Source: Gemmatales bacterium
Lineage (GTDB): Bacteria; Planctomycetota; Planctomycetia; Gemmatales; Gemmataceae
Assembly (NCBI GenBank): GCA_026004675.1
Contig: BPJP01000010.1
Location: 143,697-207,696, forward strand
DNA: 64,000 bases
Direction of reading: 5' to 3'
In this document: piece after piece, positions 45,017-54,252 of the stretch
Numbering within the stretch: the first letter of the stretch is position 1
Layout: each line of letters opens with the position of its first letter
Position numbers and translations under genes: made by a program
The notes under the pieces: model-generated
What the model saw: the letters and a program-made list of their open reading frames with translations, nothing else
Database searches by the model: none
Told to the model about the DNA's origin: nothing

Positions 45017-45775
45017 CTATTTTCGACTTCCAGCCCCCGATAACTTCAACTCTTTTGATTGTAACGAGAGAATCGGCTGTAACGATTTCGCGGGCAACAC
45101 GCCAACTTGCGCACTTGCCCCATTTTTCCGCCGATGCTGCGACTCGCTCGCAGGTGGCGACGACCGGGCTGCCAATGTTGCTGCCAGAAACAAATACCCG
45201 ATGAACCCAATACACAGCGGAATCCCATATGGCAGTTTATGCCATCTTGGCCGTCTTTCCTTCGCCGCCTCGGCAATCTTGCTGATCTTCCCCAGCGTCA
45301 CCAAATCAACAAAGATCACTCGCAAATGTGCTATATTCTCCTGGTACTTGCCACGCACAATCATCATGATCAGCCCGAGCACGCCGCCTATCAGACCGGC
45401 AAACAGGAAAGAAAACAAAACGATCCACAGCGTCAGACCGGATTCCAAACTGTAAAATGCCCCGATCCATGAACCGAACGCCATCTGCATCTTCACATCG
45501 CCGCCGCCAACCCCCCCGATCATGTACATCGGATACAAAAGGGCCATGCCGAAAAACGTTCCCACCACAGCTGCTCCGATCCCCCCTTTGCCTGCCTCCC
45601 CAAGATAGGAGGCCAAACCCAAATCGTGCAGCAAACCCAACAACCAACCACTCAGTATCAACGGAAACGTCAGCACATTGGGAACCTTGAACTTCCACCA
45701 ATCGACAACGGCACAGACGATCATGCCGGCACAGATAAATAAGATCGGCCAATGGTCCAGCTGCAACAACCGCAT
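45017..45775 (-). CDS. cpaA: Prepilin peptidase CpaA/TadV
   Basis: A 252-residue A24-type aspartic prepilin peptidase with about six membrane helices. The two catalytic aspartates are in VVDWWKFKVPN and in GGVGGGDVKMQ. The N-terminal methylase-type zinc domain of PilD is missing, as in CpaA/TadV. A polar C-terminal tail of some 50 residues extends past the last helix. ATG 45775 (MRLLQLDHW) is preferred to the Met eight residues upstream. It heads the Tad run and would process Flp pilin and perhaps DUF1559 leaders. Confidence 0.92.
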   Translation of the reverse strand: MRLLQLDHWPILFICAGMIVCAVVDWWKFKVPNVLTFPLILSGWLLGLLHDLGLASYLGEAGKGGIGAAVVGTFFGMALLYPMYMIGGVGGGDVKMQMAFGSWIGAFYSLESGLTLWIVLFSFLFAGLIGGVLGLIMMIVRGKYQENIAHLRVIFVDLVTLGKISKIAEAAKERRPRWHKLPYGIPLCIGFIGYLFLAATLAARSSPPASESQHRRKNGASAQVGVLPAKSLQPILSLQSKELKLSGAGSRK

Positions 45776-45890
45776 GCAATACAATCCTCGGAAACCCACT
45801 CCAGACTCGAGGCACCGGCCAGCCGTGCCAGCCGCTCATCGTTATTCTAGAACACAAATCATCGGTATGAAAGAAACGCGACCTGGAATC

Positions 45891-46024
45891 TCGTCACGCT
45901 GACTCCACGTCGCTCGCCGAAAACACCGTTAGTTGACGGTCCGCTCGTCACGCTGTCGCTGCGTCGCTCACCGAAAACACCGTTAGTTGACGGTCCCCTC
46001 GTCGCGCTGACACTGCGACGCTCC
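45891..46024. repeat. 54-bp tandem repeat, about 2.5 copies, each full unit with a small hairpin
   Basis: Units start at 45891, 45945 and 45999 (the third is partial) and each begins TCGTCACGCTG or nearly so. The two full copies differ at only a few positions. Each full copy holds the inverted repeat ACCGT-N6-ACGGT (45925-45940, 45979-45994). Read on the minus strand the hairpin is followed by GTTTTC, so it could act as a weak terminator for the dehydrogenase gene that ends at 46069. Confidence 0.8.
45925..45994 (-). terminator. Possible duplicated terminator hairpins after the PVC dehydrogenase gene
   Basis: On the minus strand ACCGTCAACTAACGGT folds into a five-base stem with a six-base loop and is followed by GTTTTC. 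Two copies stand 54 bases apart, 75-145 bases past the stop codon at 46069. The stem is short and the U run only four, so efficiency would be low unless the two act together. Confidence 0.33.
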
Positions 46025-46068
46025 AGAAATCACCGCGATGGCTTGTGGAGACCCATCTCGTTCTCGCG

Positions 46069-49000
46069 CTACTCCCTTTTCGCTGTTCGTTGCGTCAGGA
46101 GAAACGCAATCAGATCGAAGAATTCTTCTTCTTTGATCTGCTCATCGAAATTGGCCGGCATGGGAGAGATGGGGGCCACGGCGCGTTCATCGACCATATT
46201 TTTTTCAACTCGGACCTCACTTCCCTTGGCGTCGGCCAGGACGAAGACTTCGCCTTCGGTACGTAAGAGCAAGCCACTGATAAGCTGGCCGTTTTTGAGT
46301 GCTAAAGTCGTGGTGCGAAAGGCCTGGTCGATGTTGCGGTTGGGATCGAGGATGTCTTCGAGAAGGCGGTCGAGGCCGCGTGTGCCGACGCCGTCGAGTT
46401 CCGGCCCGATCTTGGCCCCCTTGTTGGCGAGCCGATGGCACACAGCACAATTCTTCTCGAAGACTTTGAAGCCCCGTTTCGGGTCGGGGGTGGCGCTGGC
46501 AAACCGTCGGCGGCGTTCTGTCAGCAGAGCCAGCATGCGCTGATCGGGGGCCGGCAACCCTCTGGTCAATTCGGCGAGACGGGCTTTCAAATCAGGTACG
46601 CCGGCGTTTTGCAGTCGCACCTCCACGCGCCGCAGTTGCAGCAATCGTGCAGACGCCTTTCCCTCCGCCACCGCCTTCAAGAGTCTTTCGGCTCCGGCTC
46701 GCGTGCCTGCCAAGCCGAAGGCGATACTGTTCTGTAATGGTGCCGGCGCCGAAACCAGGGCCTGGATCAATTCCTGCTGGGCCTCCACCTGGCCGGAAGC
46801 GGCCAAAAGTTCGGCCGCATGCTCCCGAACTTCAAGGGCCAGAGAAGCATCTTTGACCGCTCTGGCCAGCCTGTTGATCGAGCCTTTCGGGTCGATGGCC
46901 GACAGAGCCGACAGAGCCGACTTGTGTCGGGCGGGAGAAATCGGCCGTTTGTCTAACATGCGTTCGATCGGCGTGGCGAATTCCTTGGCTCGGAGCAGCG
47001 CCGCTGCCTCGAATCCTCCCAGGACTTCCTTTTCCGTTTTCGAATTCAGGAGTTGCTGCACCAGTTCGGCGGCCCACTTTCGGGCGTCTTCGGACATGGT
47101 TCTGCCTTTCGCTTGCAGACCTTGATGGTAGGCCTTGAAAAGCCCCAGCTTGCTCGAGGGGGACGTATTCTGCTGGCGAATGAATTCGAAGATTCGCCCC
47201 GATACCTGCTCGTCGCCGTAGCGCGCTGCATGTTGGATGTAGCGAAGTTGATTGGTATGCGGTTCGGCGATGGAGGTCAGATGCCGGGCCAAAAACCGCG
47301 CCGCTTCGAGAGATGGGATGGCTGGTGCCACGTCGGCGATGGCTCGGCGATCGCGCTCGGCGCCAAGCGGCAGTCGCTTCCAGTGGTCTGGGGTCAGCAA
47401 TTGGTTCCGCAAGGCCTGGCGTACTGTGTAGCGCAGATGACTATCCGTCGGCGGCACGCGCGGCAGCAAATCGAGTAAAGGTCGAATATTCTCCGGACGA
47501 GGGTGGGTACCGAGAGCGTCGGCGGCGCCGCGCTGTACGAAGGCGTCTTGATCGTTGAGACTCCGCACAACGACTTCGTAGAGTCTTTTCGACCATGTTG
47601 ACCGTTCGCTCATGACACGCATGGCGTGGATGCGAACGATGGGCGACGTGTCGCTGGCGGCTTGCTCAAGAAGCCGATCCTCTAGCGAATGGGTGCGTTC
47701 GAGAATCCAAAGGCCATGGGCTCGTTGGGTTGGCGTCGACTTGGCCTGGAAGAACTTCTGGATCGCCGAGACGGCCTGGTCGCCGCCCCGTTCGACGAGT
47801 TGGTTGGTTGCCAAAACACGGACGGTGAGGTTGGGGTGCTGCAAAGCCTCCAGGAGCTTTTGCACGCTGGCACGGGAAAAGTCGGTTCGAGTTGAGCTGG
47901 GAATCTCGGCAGAGCGATTCTGGCCACGATAGACGATGCGCCAGATTCGCCCGCGTTCCCGGTCGCGGCCCGGATGCGTCAAAGGGACTTCGTAATGCCC
48001 GATGATCCGGTTGTAAAAGTCGGCGACGTACAAGGCGCCGTCCGGACCGAGCTTGATGTCCACCGGGCGAAACCAAGGGTCGTCACTTCGCAAGAAATCG
48101 GGCTGAGCGATCGCTTTCAATGTCGACCCATGCCGTTCCAGACGGTCCCAGTTGATGCGATTGGTGACGACGTTGCCGATGAAGATACCGTCCCGGTACT
48201 TGGGGGGGAAGTGCTGGGCGGCATAATACGCAATGCCAGCGATGGCGGTCGAACCATGGTTGTGGGTCATCATTTCCGGCGCGAACCCCAGTCCGTCGTG
48301 CGGTTTTCCGAAGCTTGGATAGTAGCCGCCGCGGAGCAACTGGTAGATCGGGCGGGAATGGCAATCGCAGGAAAAAAGATTTCCCAAAGGATCGAAAGCC
48401 AACCCGAAAGGGTTGACCTGTCCCCAGGTGTACTGCTCGAGTTTGCTGCCATCAGGAAAAAAGCGGTAGGTATTGCCGGAATGCATGCGAAGGACGGTGC
48501 CGTCTGGGGCTTTTACCGTCGATGAGTTCGCGAAGCCGTGACAGGCATAGACTCGACCATCGAAGCCCCAGGTGAATTCCCCAGTCAGACCGTGCGTATC
48601 GCGAAAGCCATAGCCGCTGAAAAGGATTTCTTTGCGGTCGGCGCGGTCGTCGCCGTCGGTGTCGTCGAAGCGATAGACGTTGGGGATGCTGTGGGCAATG
48701 GCGCCGCCGGTGATCGGCAGGACGCCGATGGGAATATTGAGACCGTCGGCAAAGATAGTGATTCGATCCGCTTTGCCGTCGCCGTCTTTGTCTTCCAGAA
48801 TGCGGATCGTGTCTCTGCCTTTCGTTCCCTCTTTCACTGGGAAAGGATATTCGACGGTACACGTCACCCACAGACGCCCCCTGGCGTCGAAGTGGATGTT
48901 GAGGGGTTTCTGGATATCAGGCTCGGCGGCGACGAGCTGGACTTCAAAACCTGGAGGCACATGCAAAAGCTTGCGTTCGTCCTCTGGCGATCTTGGCGGT

Positions 49001-49083
49001 GTGGGCGCCACGTGCGGATTCGGCTGCGCCAAGACAGATGCGCTAGCGACGAGACAAACGAGCAGGCTGATCACCCAGTGCAT
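46069..49083 (-). CDS. PVC-type membrane-bound dehydrogenase with HEAT repeats and cytochrome c domain
   Basis: A 1004-residue exported protein. A signal peptide (MHWVISLLVCLVASASVLA) is followed by a beta-propeller dehydrogenase domain (about 45-400) with FDARGRLWVTCTVEYPFP and DGALYVADFYNRIIGHYE. HEAT-like helical repeats fill about 420-830, and a haem c domain closes the protein with CAVCH at 879-883 and a likely Met ligand in ISPMPANF. The layout matches the planctomycete families named for membrane-bound dehydrogenase and haem-binding domains. It probably oxidises a sugar or alcohol in the periplasm; the substrate is unknown. AAGGGG precedes ATG 49083. Confidence 0.92.
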   Translation of the reverse strand: MHWVISLLVCLVASASVLAQPNPHVAPTPPRSPEDERKLLHVPPGFEVQLVAAEPDIQKPLNIHFDARGRLWVTCTVEYPFPVKEGTKGRDTIRILEDKDGDGKADRITIFADGLNIPIGVLPITGGAIAHSIPNVYRFDDTDGDDRADRKEILFSGYGFRDTHGLTGEFTWGFDGRVYACHGFANSSTVKAPDGTVLRMHSGNTYRFFPDGSKLEQYTWGQVNPFGLAFDPLGNLFSCDCHSRPIYQLLRGGYYPSFGKPHDGLGFAPEMMTHNHGSTAIAGIAYYAAQHFPPKYRDGIFIGNVVTNRINWDRLERHGSTLKAIAQPDFLRSDDPWFRPVDIKLGPDGALYVADFYNRIIGHYEVPLTHPGRDRERGRIWRIVYRGQNRSAEIPSSTRTDFSRASVQKLLEALQHPNLTVRVLATNQLVERGGDQAVSAIQKFFQAKSTPTQRAHGLWILERTHSLEDRLLEQAASDTSPIVRIHAMRVMSERSTWSKRLYEVVVRSLNDQDAFVQRGAADALGTHPRPENIRPLLDLLPRVPPTDSHLRYTVRQALRNQLLTPDHWKRLPLGAERDRRAIADVAPAIPSLEAARFLARHLTSIAEPHTNQLRYIQHAARYGDEQVSGRIFEFIRQQNTSPSSKLGLFKAYHQGLQAKGRTMSEDARKWAAELVQQLLNSKTEKEVLGGFEAAALLRAKEFATPIERMLDKRPISPARHKSALSALSAIDPKGSINRLARAVKDASLALEVREHAAELLAASGQVEAQQELIQALVSAPAPLQNSIAFGLAGTRAGAERLLKAVAEGKASARLLQLRRVEVRLQNAGVPDLKARLAELTRGLPAPDQRMLALLTERRRRFASATPDPKRGFKVFEKNCAVCHRLANKGAKIGPELDGVGTRGLDRLLEDILDPNRNIDQAFRTTTLALKNGQLISGLLLRTEGEVFVLADAKGSEVRVEKNMVDERAVAPISPMPANFDEQIKEEEFFDLIAFLLTQRTAKRE

Positions 49084-49213
49084 CGCACAGCCCCTTGTTT
49101 CGATTCGGCAACGATTACCCGGTTGCCGCGCAGTATAACCTCCTGCCAAAGGGGAACCAATGGTCTATGGTCTTTTGCGTTTCGTTTCGCGGCGCCGGAT
49201 TCGAAAGGGTGTC

Positions 49214-51286
49214 TTACGCGGCGAGTTCATCCGGTTTGATGATAGCGACCGGTTCGATCTGCATATCGCTGGGCACCTCTTGATAAGCGATGACAGCCAG
49301 GTCAGGGAGGGATCGGACCAAGGTTTGGCGCAGAGATCGCCGAATCGTGCTGTCGCACAAAAGGGCGATCTCCTGCCCTTTGGCGCTGGCCAGACGCCAT
49401 TCGTTGATCAGCCGAACCATCAGCTTTTCCAGACGGGCGGGATCGAAAACGATGTTTTTTTCGTGAACGGACCGGCGCAGTTCGAGTTCCAGGCGAGGGT
49501 CGAGAACGAGGACGTGAAGTCTGCCGTTCTCGTCGCGGAAGCGATCGCAAATGGCGCGTCCGAGATCGACGCGGACGCGCTCGGCGAGTTCGACGGGGTC
49601 CTTGGTCATCGGCACGTAATGGGCCAGGCTTTCGAGAATGCGTGTCAGGTCGGAAATCGGCACGCGTTCTTCGAGCAATAATGTCAAGACCCGGTGCAGG
49701 GTGCCGAGCGTCAACGACGAGGGGATCAGATCTTCGACCAGGGACGGAGAAGTTTCGCGAACTTTCTCGACAAGGGTTTTGACGTCTTCGCGGCCAAGCA
49801 GTTCGTGGGCATGCCTGCGAACGACTTCCCCGAGATGGGTGATGAAAACGCTCAAGGCGTCGACGACGGTATAGCCGGCCATTTCCGCGCGTTGGCGGTC
49901 GTGTTCAGCGATCCATTTGGCTGGAAGCCCGAATGCCGGCTCGGTGGTGTCCTGGCCTTCGATCGCGGCGTGGACACCACCTGGATTGATCGCCAACCAG
50001 CGTTCGGGTTGCAAGGAGCCTCGTGCCACTTCGCGGCCGCTGATGAGAATGCGATACGAATTGGGGTCCATCTGGATGTTGTCGCGCACGCGAATGGGAG
50101 GCACCCACAAGCCGCTTTGTTTGCCCAGATCGCGGCGCAATCCCCCGATGCGATCGATCAAGCCAGCCGTCCGCTTGGAATCGACGAAAGGGATCAAGCG
50201 GGCACCGATTTCGACGCTGATTCGATCGACCTGCAGGAAATCCTCGAGAGGGGCCTCGGTTGGCGGCCGGGCAGCTGGCACGGTCTCTTCGACGATGACT
50301 TTTTCGGCAGCCTGGCCGGTCGGCGACAGACGGCGCGAGGCGACATAGAGAATGCCGGCCAGGAACAAAAAGGGAATCATTGGCAGCCCGGGCAACAGGG
50401 CGATACCGACGAGGATCATGGCGCCGATGGCGAGCGGCTGGGGATTGGTCGACACTTGGGAGCCGATTTCCTCGCCCAGGCTGCTCTGCGAAGTCGCTTT
50501 GGTCACAAGGATACCGGACGCCGTCGCGATAATCAGAGCCGGAATCTGCGAAACCAGCCCGTCGCCGATGGTCAGGATCGAATAGATGCGGACCGAACGT
50601 TCGATGGGCAAGCCGCGCATCATGCCGATAATGATTCCGCCGACGAGGTTGATGGCGGTGATGATCAGACCAGCAATGGCGTCGCCGCGAACGAACTTGC
50701 TGGCACCGTCCATAGCGCCGTAGAATTCGGTTTCCTGGACGAGCCGTTCGCGTCGGCGTCGGGCTTCGGCTTCATCGATGGCGCCGGTGTTGAGCTCGGC
50801 ATCGATGGCCATTTGTTTGCCGGGCAATGAATCGAGCGTAAAGCGAGCAGAGACTTCGGAAATGCGACCGGCGCCTCGAGTGATCACGACGAACTGAATG
50901 ACAACGAGGATCAGGAAGACCACAAGGCCGACGACCAGGTTGCCTCCCACGACGAAGTTGCCAAACGTCTCGACGATGTGGCCGGCGTCGCCTTGCAAGA
51001 GGATGAGCCTGGTGGTCGCGACGTTAAGCGCCAAGCGGTACAGGGTCATGAGCAGCAACAGGGACGGGAAGACGGAAAAATCGAGAGGTTGGGTGGCACT
51101 CAGGGTGATGAGCAGAACCAGGATCGTCAAGCCCAGGTTCAAGGCGATGAGCATGTCGAGAACCCAGCTGGGCAGGGGCATCAGCAGGATAGCCAGGATG
51201 CCGAGGATGGCCAGCGATAGCACCGACAGGGCACGTTGCGCCTGCAGCGGCATTAGGCGATCTGTCGCTTGTGGAGCTTGGGCCAT
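49214..51286 (-). CDS. flhA: Flagellar export gate protein FlhA
   Basis: A 690-residue FlhA, the ion-driven export gate of the flagellar type III apparatus. About eight membrane helices fill residues 20-320. The cytoplasmic loop has the conserved VITRGAGRISEVSARFTLDSLPGKQMAIDAELN (FHIPEP-family region). The C-terminal domain (about 360-690) binds export chaperones (e.g. LGEVVRRHAHELLGREDVK). GTGGTGAGG precedes ATG 51286. It is the last gene of the flagellar operon, 21 bases after flhB. Confidence 0.96.
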   Translation of the reverse strand: MAQAPQATDRLMPLQAQRALSVLSLAILGILAILLMPLPSWVLDMLIALNLGLTILVLLITLSATQPLDFSVFPSLLLLMTLYRLALNVATTRLILLQGDAGHIVETFGNFVVGGNLVVGLVVFLILVVIQFVVITRGAGRISEVSARFTLDSLPGKQMAIDAELNTGAIDEAEARRRRERLVQETEFYGAMDGASKFVRGDAIAGLIITAINLVGGIIIGMMRGLPIERSVRIYSILTIGDGLVSQIPALIIATASGILVTKATSQSSLGEEIGSQVSTNPQPLAIGAMILVGIALLPGLPMIPFLFLAGILYVASRRLSPTGQAAEKVIVEETVPAARPPTEAPLEDFLQVDRISVEIGARLIPFVDSKRTAGLIDRIGGLRRDLGKQSGLWVPPIRVRDNIQMDPNSYRILISGREVARGSLQPERWLAINPGGVHAAIEGQDTTEPAFGLPAKWIAEHDRQRAEMAGYTVVDALSVFITHLGEVVRRHAHELLGREDVKTLVEKVRETSPSLVEDLIPSSLTLGTLHRVLTLLLEERVPISDLTRILESLAHYVPMTKDPVELAERVRVDLGRAICDRFRDENGRLHVLVLDPRLELELRRSVHEKNIVFDPARLEKLMVRLINEWRLASAKGQEIALLCDSTIRRSLRQTLVRSLPDLAVIAYQEVPSDMQIEPVAIIKPDELAA

Positions 51287-51307
51287 GCCTCACCACGGGT
51301 TCGAATG

Positions 51308-52414
51308 TCATGCTGTCGCCTGCAGCGATCGGCTCGGCATCGTCCCGATGCCGCGCGAGCGGTAGAGCTGCGCCAGTAGTTCGGCGACTACATAGAACAT
51401 AGCAGATGGAATCAGCTCATCAACAGGGACCGATTGGTACAGGGCCCGCGCCAGGGTTCGGCGTTCCATCACTGGGACGTTGTTTTTGCGGGCCATCTCG
51501 ATGATCCGCTGAGCGATCATGCCTTCCCCCTTCGCCACGACCCGAGGGGCCGGCATCTTCCCATGGTCGTATCTCAAGGCGACGGCCAGGTGTCCCGGGT
51601 TCGTGACCACCACCGTGGCCTTGGGTACTTCCTGAAGCATGCGTCTCTGGGCGGCTTCGCGTTGCATCCGCCGGAGGCGGGCTTTGTAAAGCGGATCGCC
51701 TTCCTCGCGTTTGAGTTCCTCTTTTAGTTCCTGCCTCGTCATGCGCAGCGATCGTTCAAAGCGGAAGCGTTGGTAGATGTAGTCGATGACGCCGAGGATC
51801 GCCATGGCCGAGGCCAGCCAGAGGGCAAGCGAAACGAGAACATCCCATGCCTGCGAAGCAGCGACGGGAAGTGCGAGATCCGACAATTCGGCAATCCGCG
51901 TGCTGGCAGATCGCAGCGTCCAGTAGGCAATGGCCGCGAGAACCCCGACGCGCAAAAACGACAACAATGCCCGTACCAAGGCACGCACGGAAAAAAGGCG
52001 TTTGAACCCTTCGGCCGGCGAGAGCTTTTCCCACTTCGCGCTGAGCAACTCGAAATTCGGGTAGATGCCTACCTGCAAAAGACCGATCCCGACATTGACG
52101 AGAAATAACCACACGAAGAGCGGCCCGAGCACTTCCAGCCATTGCCGGAGCAAAACCCAGCTCAGCATCAGCACTTTCTCGAAACCAAAGTCGCCGCCGC
52201 AAAATGGCAGAAGGTCGTAGAGATGATAACGAACCGTACGAAGAAGGCTCGAAGAGATGCCTTGCCCCAGCAACCAGAGCGCGATGACCCCGGCCAAGAG
52301 AAGAACGCCGCTCGTCAAGTCCTCGCTCACAGCGACTTGTCCCTGGCGACGAGCTTCCTCCCGGCGTCGTGGCGTTGCCGGTTCGGTTTTTTCCTGGCCA
52401 AAATCTTCTTCCAT
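51308..52414 (-). CDS. flhB: Flagellar export switch protein FlhB
   Basis: A 368-residue FlhB with four membrane helices and a cytoplasmic domain that switches substrate class after autocleavage. The cleavage motif is N272-P273-G274-H275; most FlhB proteins have NPTH, so Gly replaces Thr. N-terminal GQEKTEPATPRRREEARRQG is the usual FlhB opening. ATG 52414 is chosen; a GTG seven codons upstream (52435) is also possible. It lies between fliR and flhA. Cleavage needs Asn and Pro, both present, but the Gly may change its rate. Confidence 0.95.
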   Translation of the reverse strand: MEEDFGQEKTEPATPRRREEARRQGQVAVSEDLTSGVLLLAGVIALWLLGQGISSSLLRTVRYHLYDLLPFCGGDFGFEKVLMLSWVLLRQWLEVLGPLFVWLFLVNVGIGLLQVGIYPNFELLSAKWEKLSPAEGFKRLFSVRALVRALLSFLRVGVLAAIAYWTLRSASTRIAELSDLALPVAASQAWDVLVSLALWLASAMAILGVIDYIYQRFRFERSLRMTRQELKEELKREEGDPLYKARLRRMQREAAQRRMLQEVPKATVVVTNPGHLAVALRYDHGKMPAPRVVAKGEGMIAQRIIEMARKNNVPVMERRTLARALYQSVPVDELIPSAMFYVVAELLAQLYRSRGIGTMPSRSLQATA

Positions 52415-52472
52415 GAGAAGTTCTGTCTTCAGCACGAAAACCCGTCAGTCACGGCTGCGACCGGCGGGTTTC

Positions 52473-53243
52473 TCATGGAAACGAACCAACCAATAGTTCA
52501 CTCACTTTCCCCATCGTGCCGACCATGCTGGCGACCAGGTTGGGCGCAAAAAGCAACACCGCCGTCAGGCCCACGGCCAACTGAAGAGGAAACCCGATCG
52601 AATAGAGATTCAGCTGGGGTGCGGCTCTCGTCATGAGCACCAGGATCAACAGGCTGGTGAACAAACAAAGCATGACGGGCATCGCCAAGGCCAGACCCCA
52701 TTCCTGTGCCGCTACGGCGCCGAATATCAAACGCTGGACCGGCAACTCGGCGCCGGCACCGCCGATCGGGTAGAAACCAAAACTCGCATGCAATATCGAC
52801 AGTAAGACATGATGAACGTCGAGGCCGAAAAACAACAGGATGGCCGCACCTTCGAAGATTTGCGACAACGGCCCAGTGGTGCTTTCACCCGTCAACGTTG
52901 ACAACTCGCCGAACGTCAAACCCAATCCCTGCGAGATGAACTCGCCGGCAATCTGCGCGGGAACGAGAAACAGACCGAAGGCCAGTCCCATCACAGCTCC
53001 CAGGAACACTTCCCAACCCAAAACAAAGAGATAGGCCACCACCGAGACGTTGCTATGCTGCAAGAGTTGCGGAACCTGCGCAATCGGAACCAAATGGCCC
53101 ATGTACATCACGGTCAGGGCCACCGCCAAACCGATCTTCACCAAACGGGGCAGGCTTCTCTGATTGAACAACGGAAAGACTGTGACGAACGTGCCAACAC
53201 GCGCCAAGACGAGACCGAAATAGAGCACGAGCGGCTCGATCAA
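52473..53243 (-). CDS. fliR: Flagellar export protein FliR
   Basis: A 256-residue FliR, part of the FliPQR export channel in the basal body. Six hydrophobic stretches include VYFGLVLARVGTFVTVFPLF-like opening sequence and VYLFVLGWEVFLGAVMGLAFGLF. FISQGLGLTFGELSTLTGES resembles the family's conserved central region. It starts with TTG 53243, whose bases overlap the fliQ stop (TTGA), and GGAGGTGA lies inside the end of fliQ, so the two are translationally coupled. Confidence 0.93.
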   Translation of the reverse strand: MIEPLVLYFGLVLARVGTFVTVFPLFNQRSLPRLVKIGLAVALTVMYMGHLVPIAQVPQLLQHSNVSVVAYLFVLGWEVFLGAVMGLAFGLFLVPAQIAGEFISQGLGLTFGELSTLTGESTTGPLSQIFEGAAILLFFGLDVHHVLLSILHASFGFYPIGGAGAELPVQRLIFGAVAAQEWGLALAMPVMLCLFTSLLILVLMTRAAPQLNLYSIGFPLQLAVGLTAVLLFAPNLVASMVGTMGKVSELLVGSFP

Positions 53244-53509
53244 CGCGTCACCTCCGACATCTTCCAGATCATGCGCAGGGTGAAGTTCGTGGCCAACTGC
53301 AACATCCAGCTCATGCTGAAAACCAGGGCGAAGGCCACCGCGACGATGCGCGGGACGAAACTAAGCGTCTGGTCCTGGATACTCATCACCGTTTGGACGA
53401 TGCTGATGAACAAACCGATCAGAAGGCTGGTACCCAGCGCTGGCAACGCCAAGAGCAGAGCCGAATAAAGCAAATCCCTGCTGATGTCCACTACTTCCGC
53501 GACCGACAT
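53240..53509 (-). CDS. fliQ: Flagellar export protein FliQ
   Basis: An 89-residue FliQ with two membrane helices (about 15-38 and 52-75) and the family stretch ALGTSLLIGLFISIVQTVMS, then QDQTLSFVPRIVAV. ATG 53509 (MSVAEVVDIS) is preceded by AGGAAGGA; the longer frame to 53557 is not needed. FliP, usually upstream of fliQ, is missing here, where a MotE-like gene is found instead. Confidence 0.94.
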   Translation of the reverse strand: MSVAEVVDISRDLLYSALLLALPALGTSLLIGLFISIVQTVMSIQDQTLSFVPRIVAVAFALVFSMSWMLQLATNFTLRMIWKMSEVTR

Positions 53510-53650
53510 GGGGGGTTCCTTCCTGTTCATTGCGCGACACCACACACAAACAAGCATCGGCTGGCCGACCTCGCCAACTTTGATGGAAATGCCAGTTCTA
53601 ACGCTGATGCCATTGCCGGGACGAAAGACGATCGAGGAGAAGCCGAAAGA

Positions 53651-54247
53651 CTAGGGCCGCATACCCGATTTTTCGGAGGACTGGTTCAGGCGTCCTAGCA
53701 AAAGGGCGGCGGTCGCCGGTTCGCCCAATTCCGCCAAAACACGTGCGGCTTCCGGCGCGGGCATGGACTTGAGGAGCTGCGCCGCCCCTTCCAGATCGCG
53801 CTGATCGACCAGAGCGCGAATCCTTCCCACCTGGTCGTCGTTCGTGTTGTACGTCGTTGTTCTTATGGAGCCGCGATTGGGGACGGCCGACGTGCGCACT
53901 CCTTTTAGTTGTTCGAGTCGGGTGATCTCTCGCTGCAAGCGGCCATAATCTCGTTCGAGCTGTTCGCGGAGTTGTTCGATGGTTTTCCGTTCGGCGGCCA
54001 GATCATCGAGAACCAGCCGGTAGAACTGTTCGCGTTGCGTCGGCACGGCTTTCTCGATCGGCAAGGTGGTTTTCTTCTTTGCTTGAGCCGACGTGTTTTT
54101 GGCAGATCCAGCGACACGATTGGCCGCCTCGCTTCGCGGTCCAGTCATGTAAAGGGAGCGTTCCCGCTCTTGAAGATGCGTCGACAGGAAGGCGGAAATG
54201 GCGAACAGGATAGCGGCCAGCCCGCCAAGGAGTAGGACGCCGCGCAT
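53651..54247 (-). CDS. MotE-like flagellar protein
   Basis: A 198-residue protein: one N-terminal membrane helix (about 3-22), a periplasmic or cytoplasmic coiled coil (about 70-115, ERKTIEQLREQLERDYGRLQ), and a C-terminal MgtE-N-like helical domain (about 140-190, EGAAQLLKSMPAPEAARVLAEL). This set matches the MotE/COG3334 family, chaperone-like partners of flagellar motor or stator proteins. GGAGGTAAG precedes ATG 54247, five bases after fliJ. The exact role in planctomycetes is unknown. Confidence 0.8.
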   Translation of the reverse strand: MRGVLLLGGLAAILFAISAFLSTHLQERERSLYMTGPRSEAANRVAGSAKNTSAQAKKKTTLPIEKAVPTQREQFYRLVLDDLAAERKTIEQLREQLERDYGRLQREITRLEQLKGVRTSAVPNRGSIRTTTYNTNDDQVGRIRALVDQRDLEGAAQLLKSMPAPEAARVLAELGEPATAALLLGRLNQSSEKSGMRP

Positions 54248-54252
54248 CGGTC

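Noticed and set aside
46890..46925. Nine-base repeat (ACAGAGCCG) in the PVC dehydrogenase gene
   Set aside because: It only encodes a short Leu-Ser-Ala repeat in the helical region; a small in-frame duplication without wider meaning.
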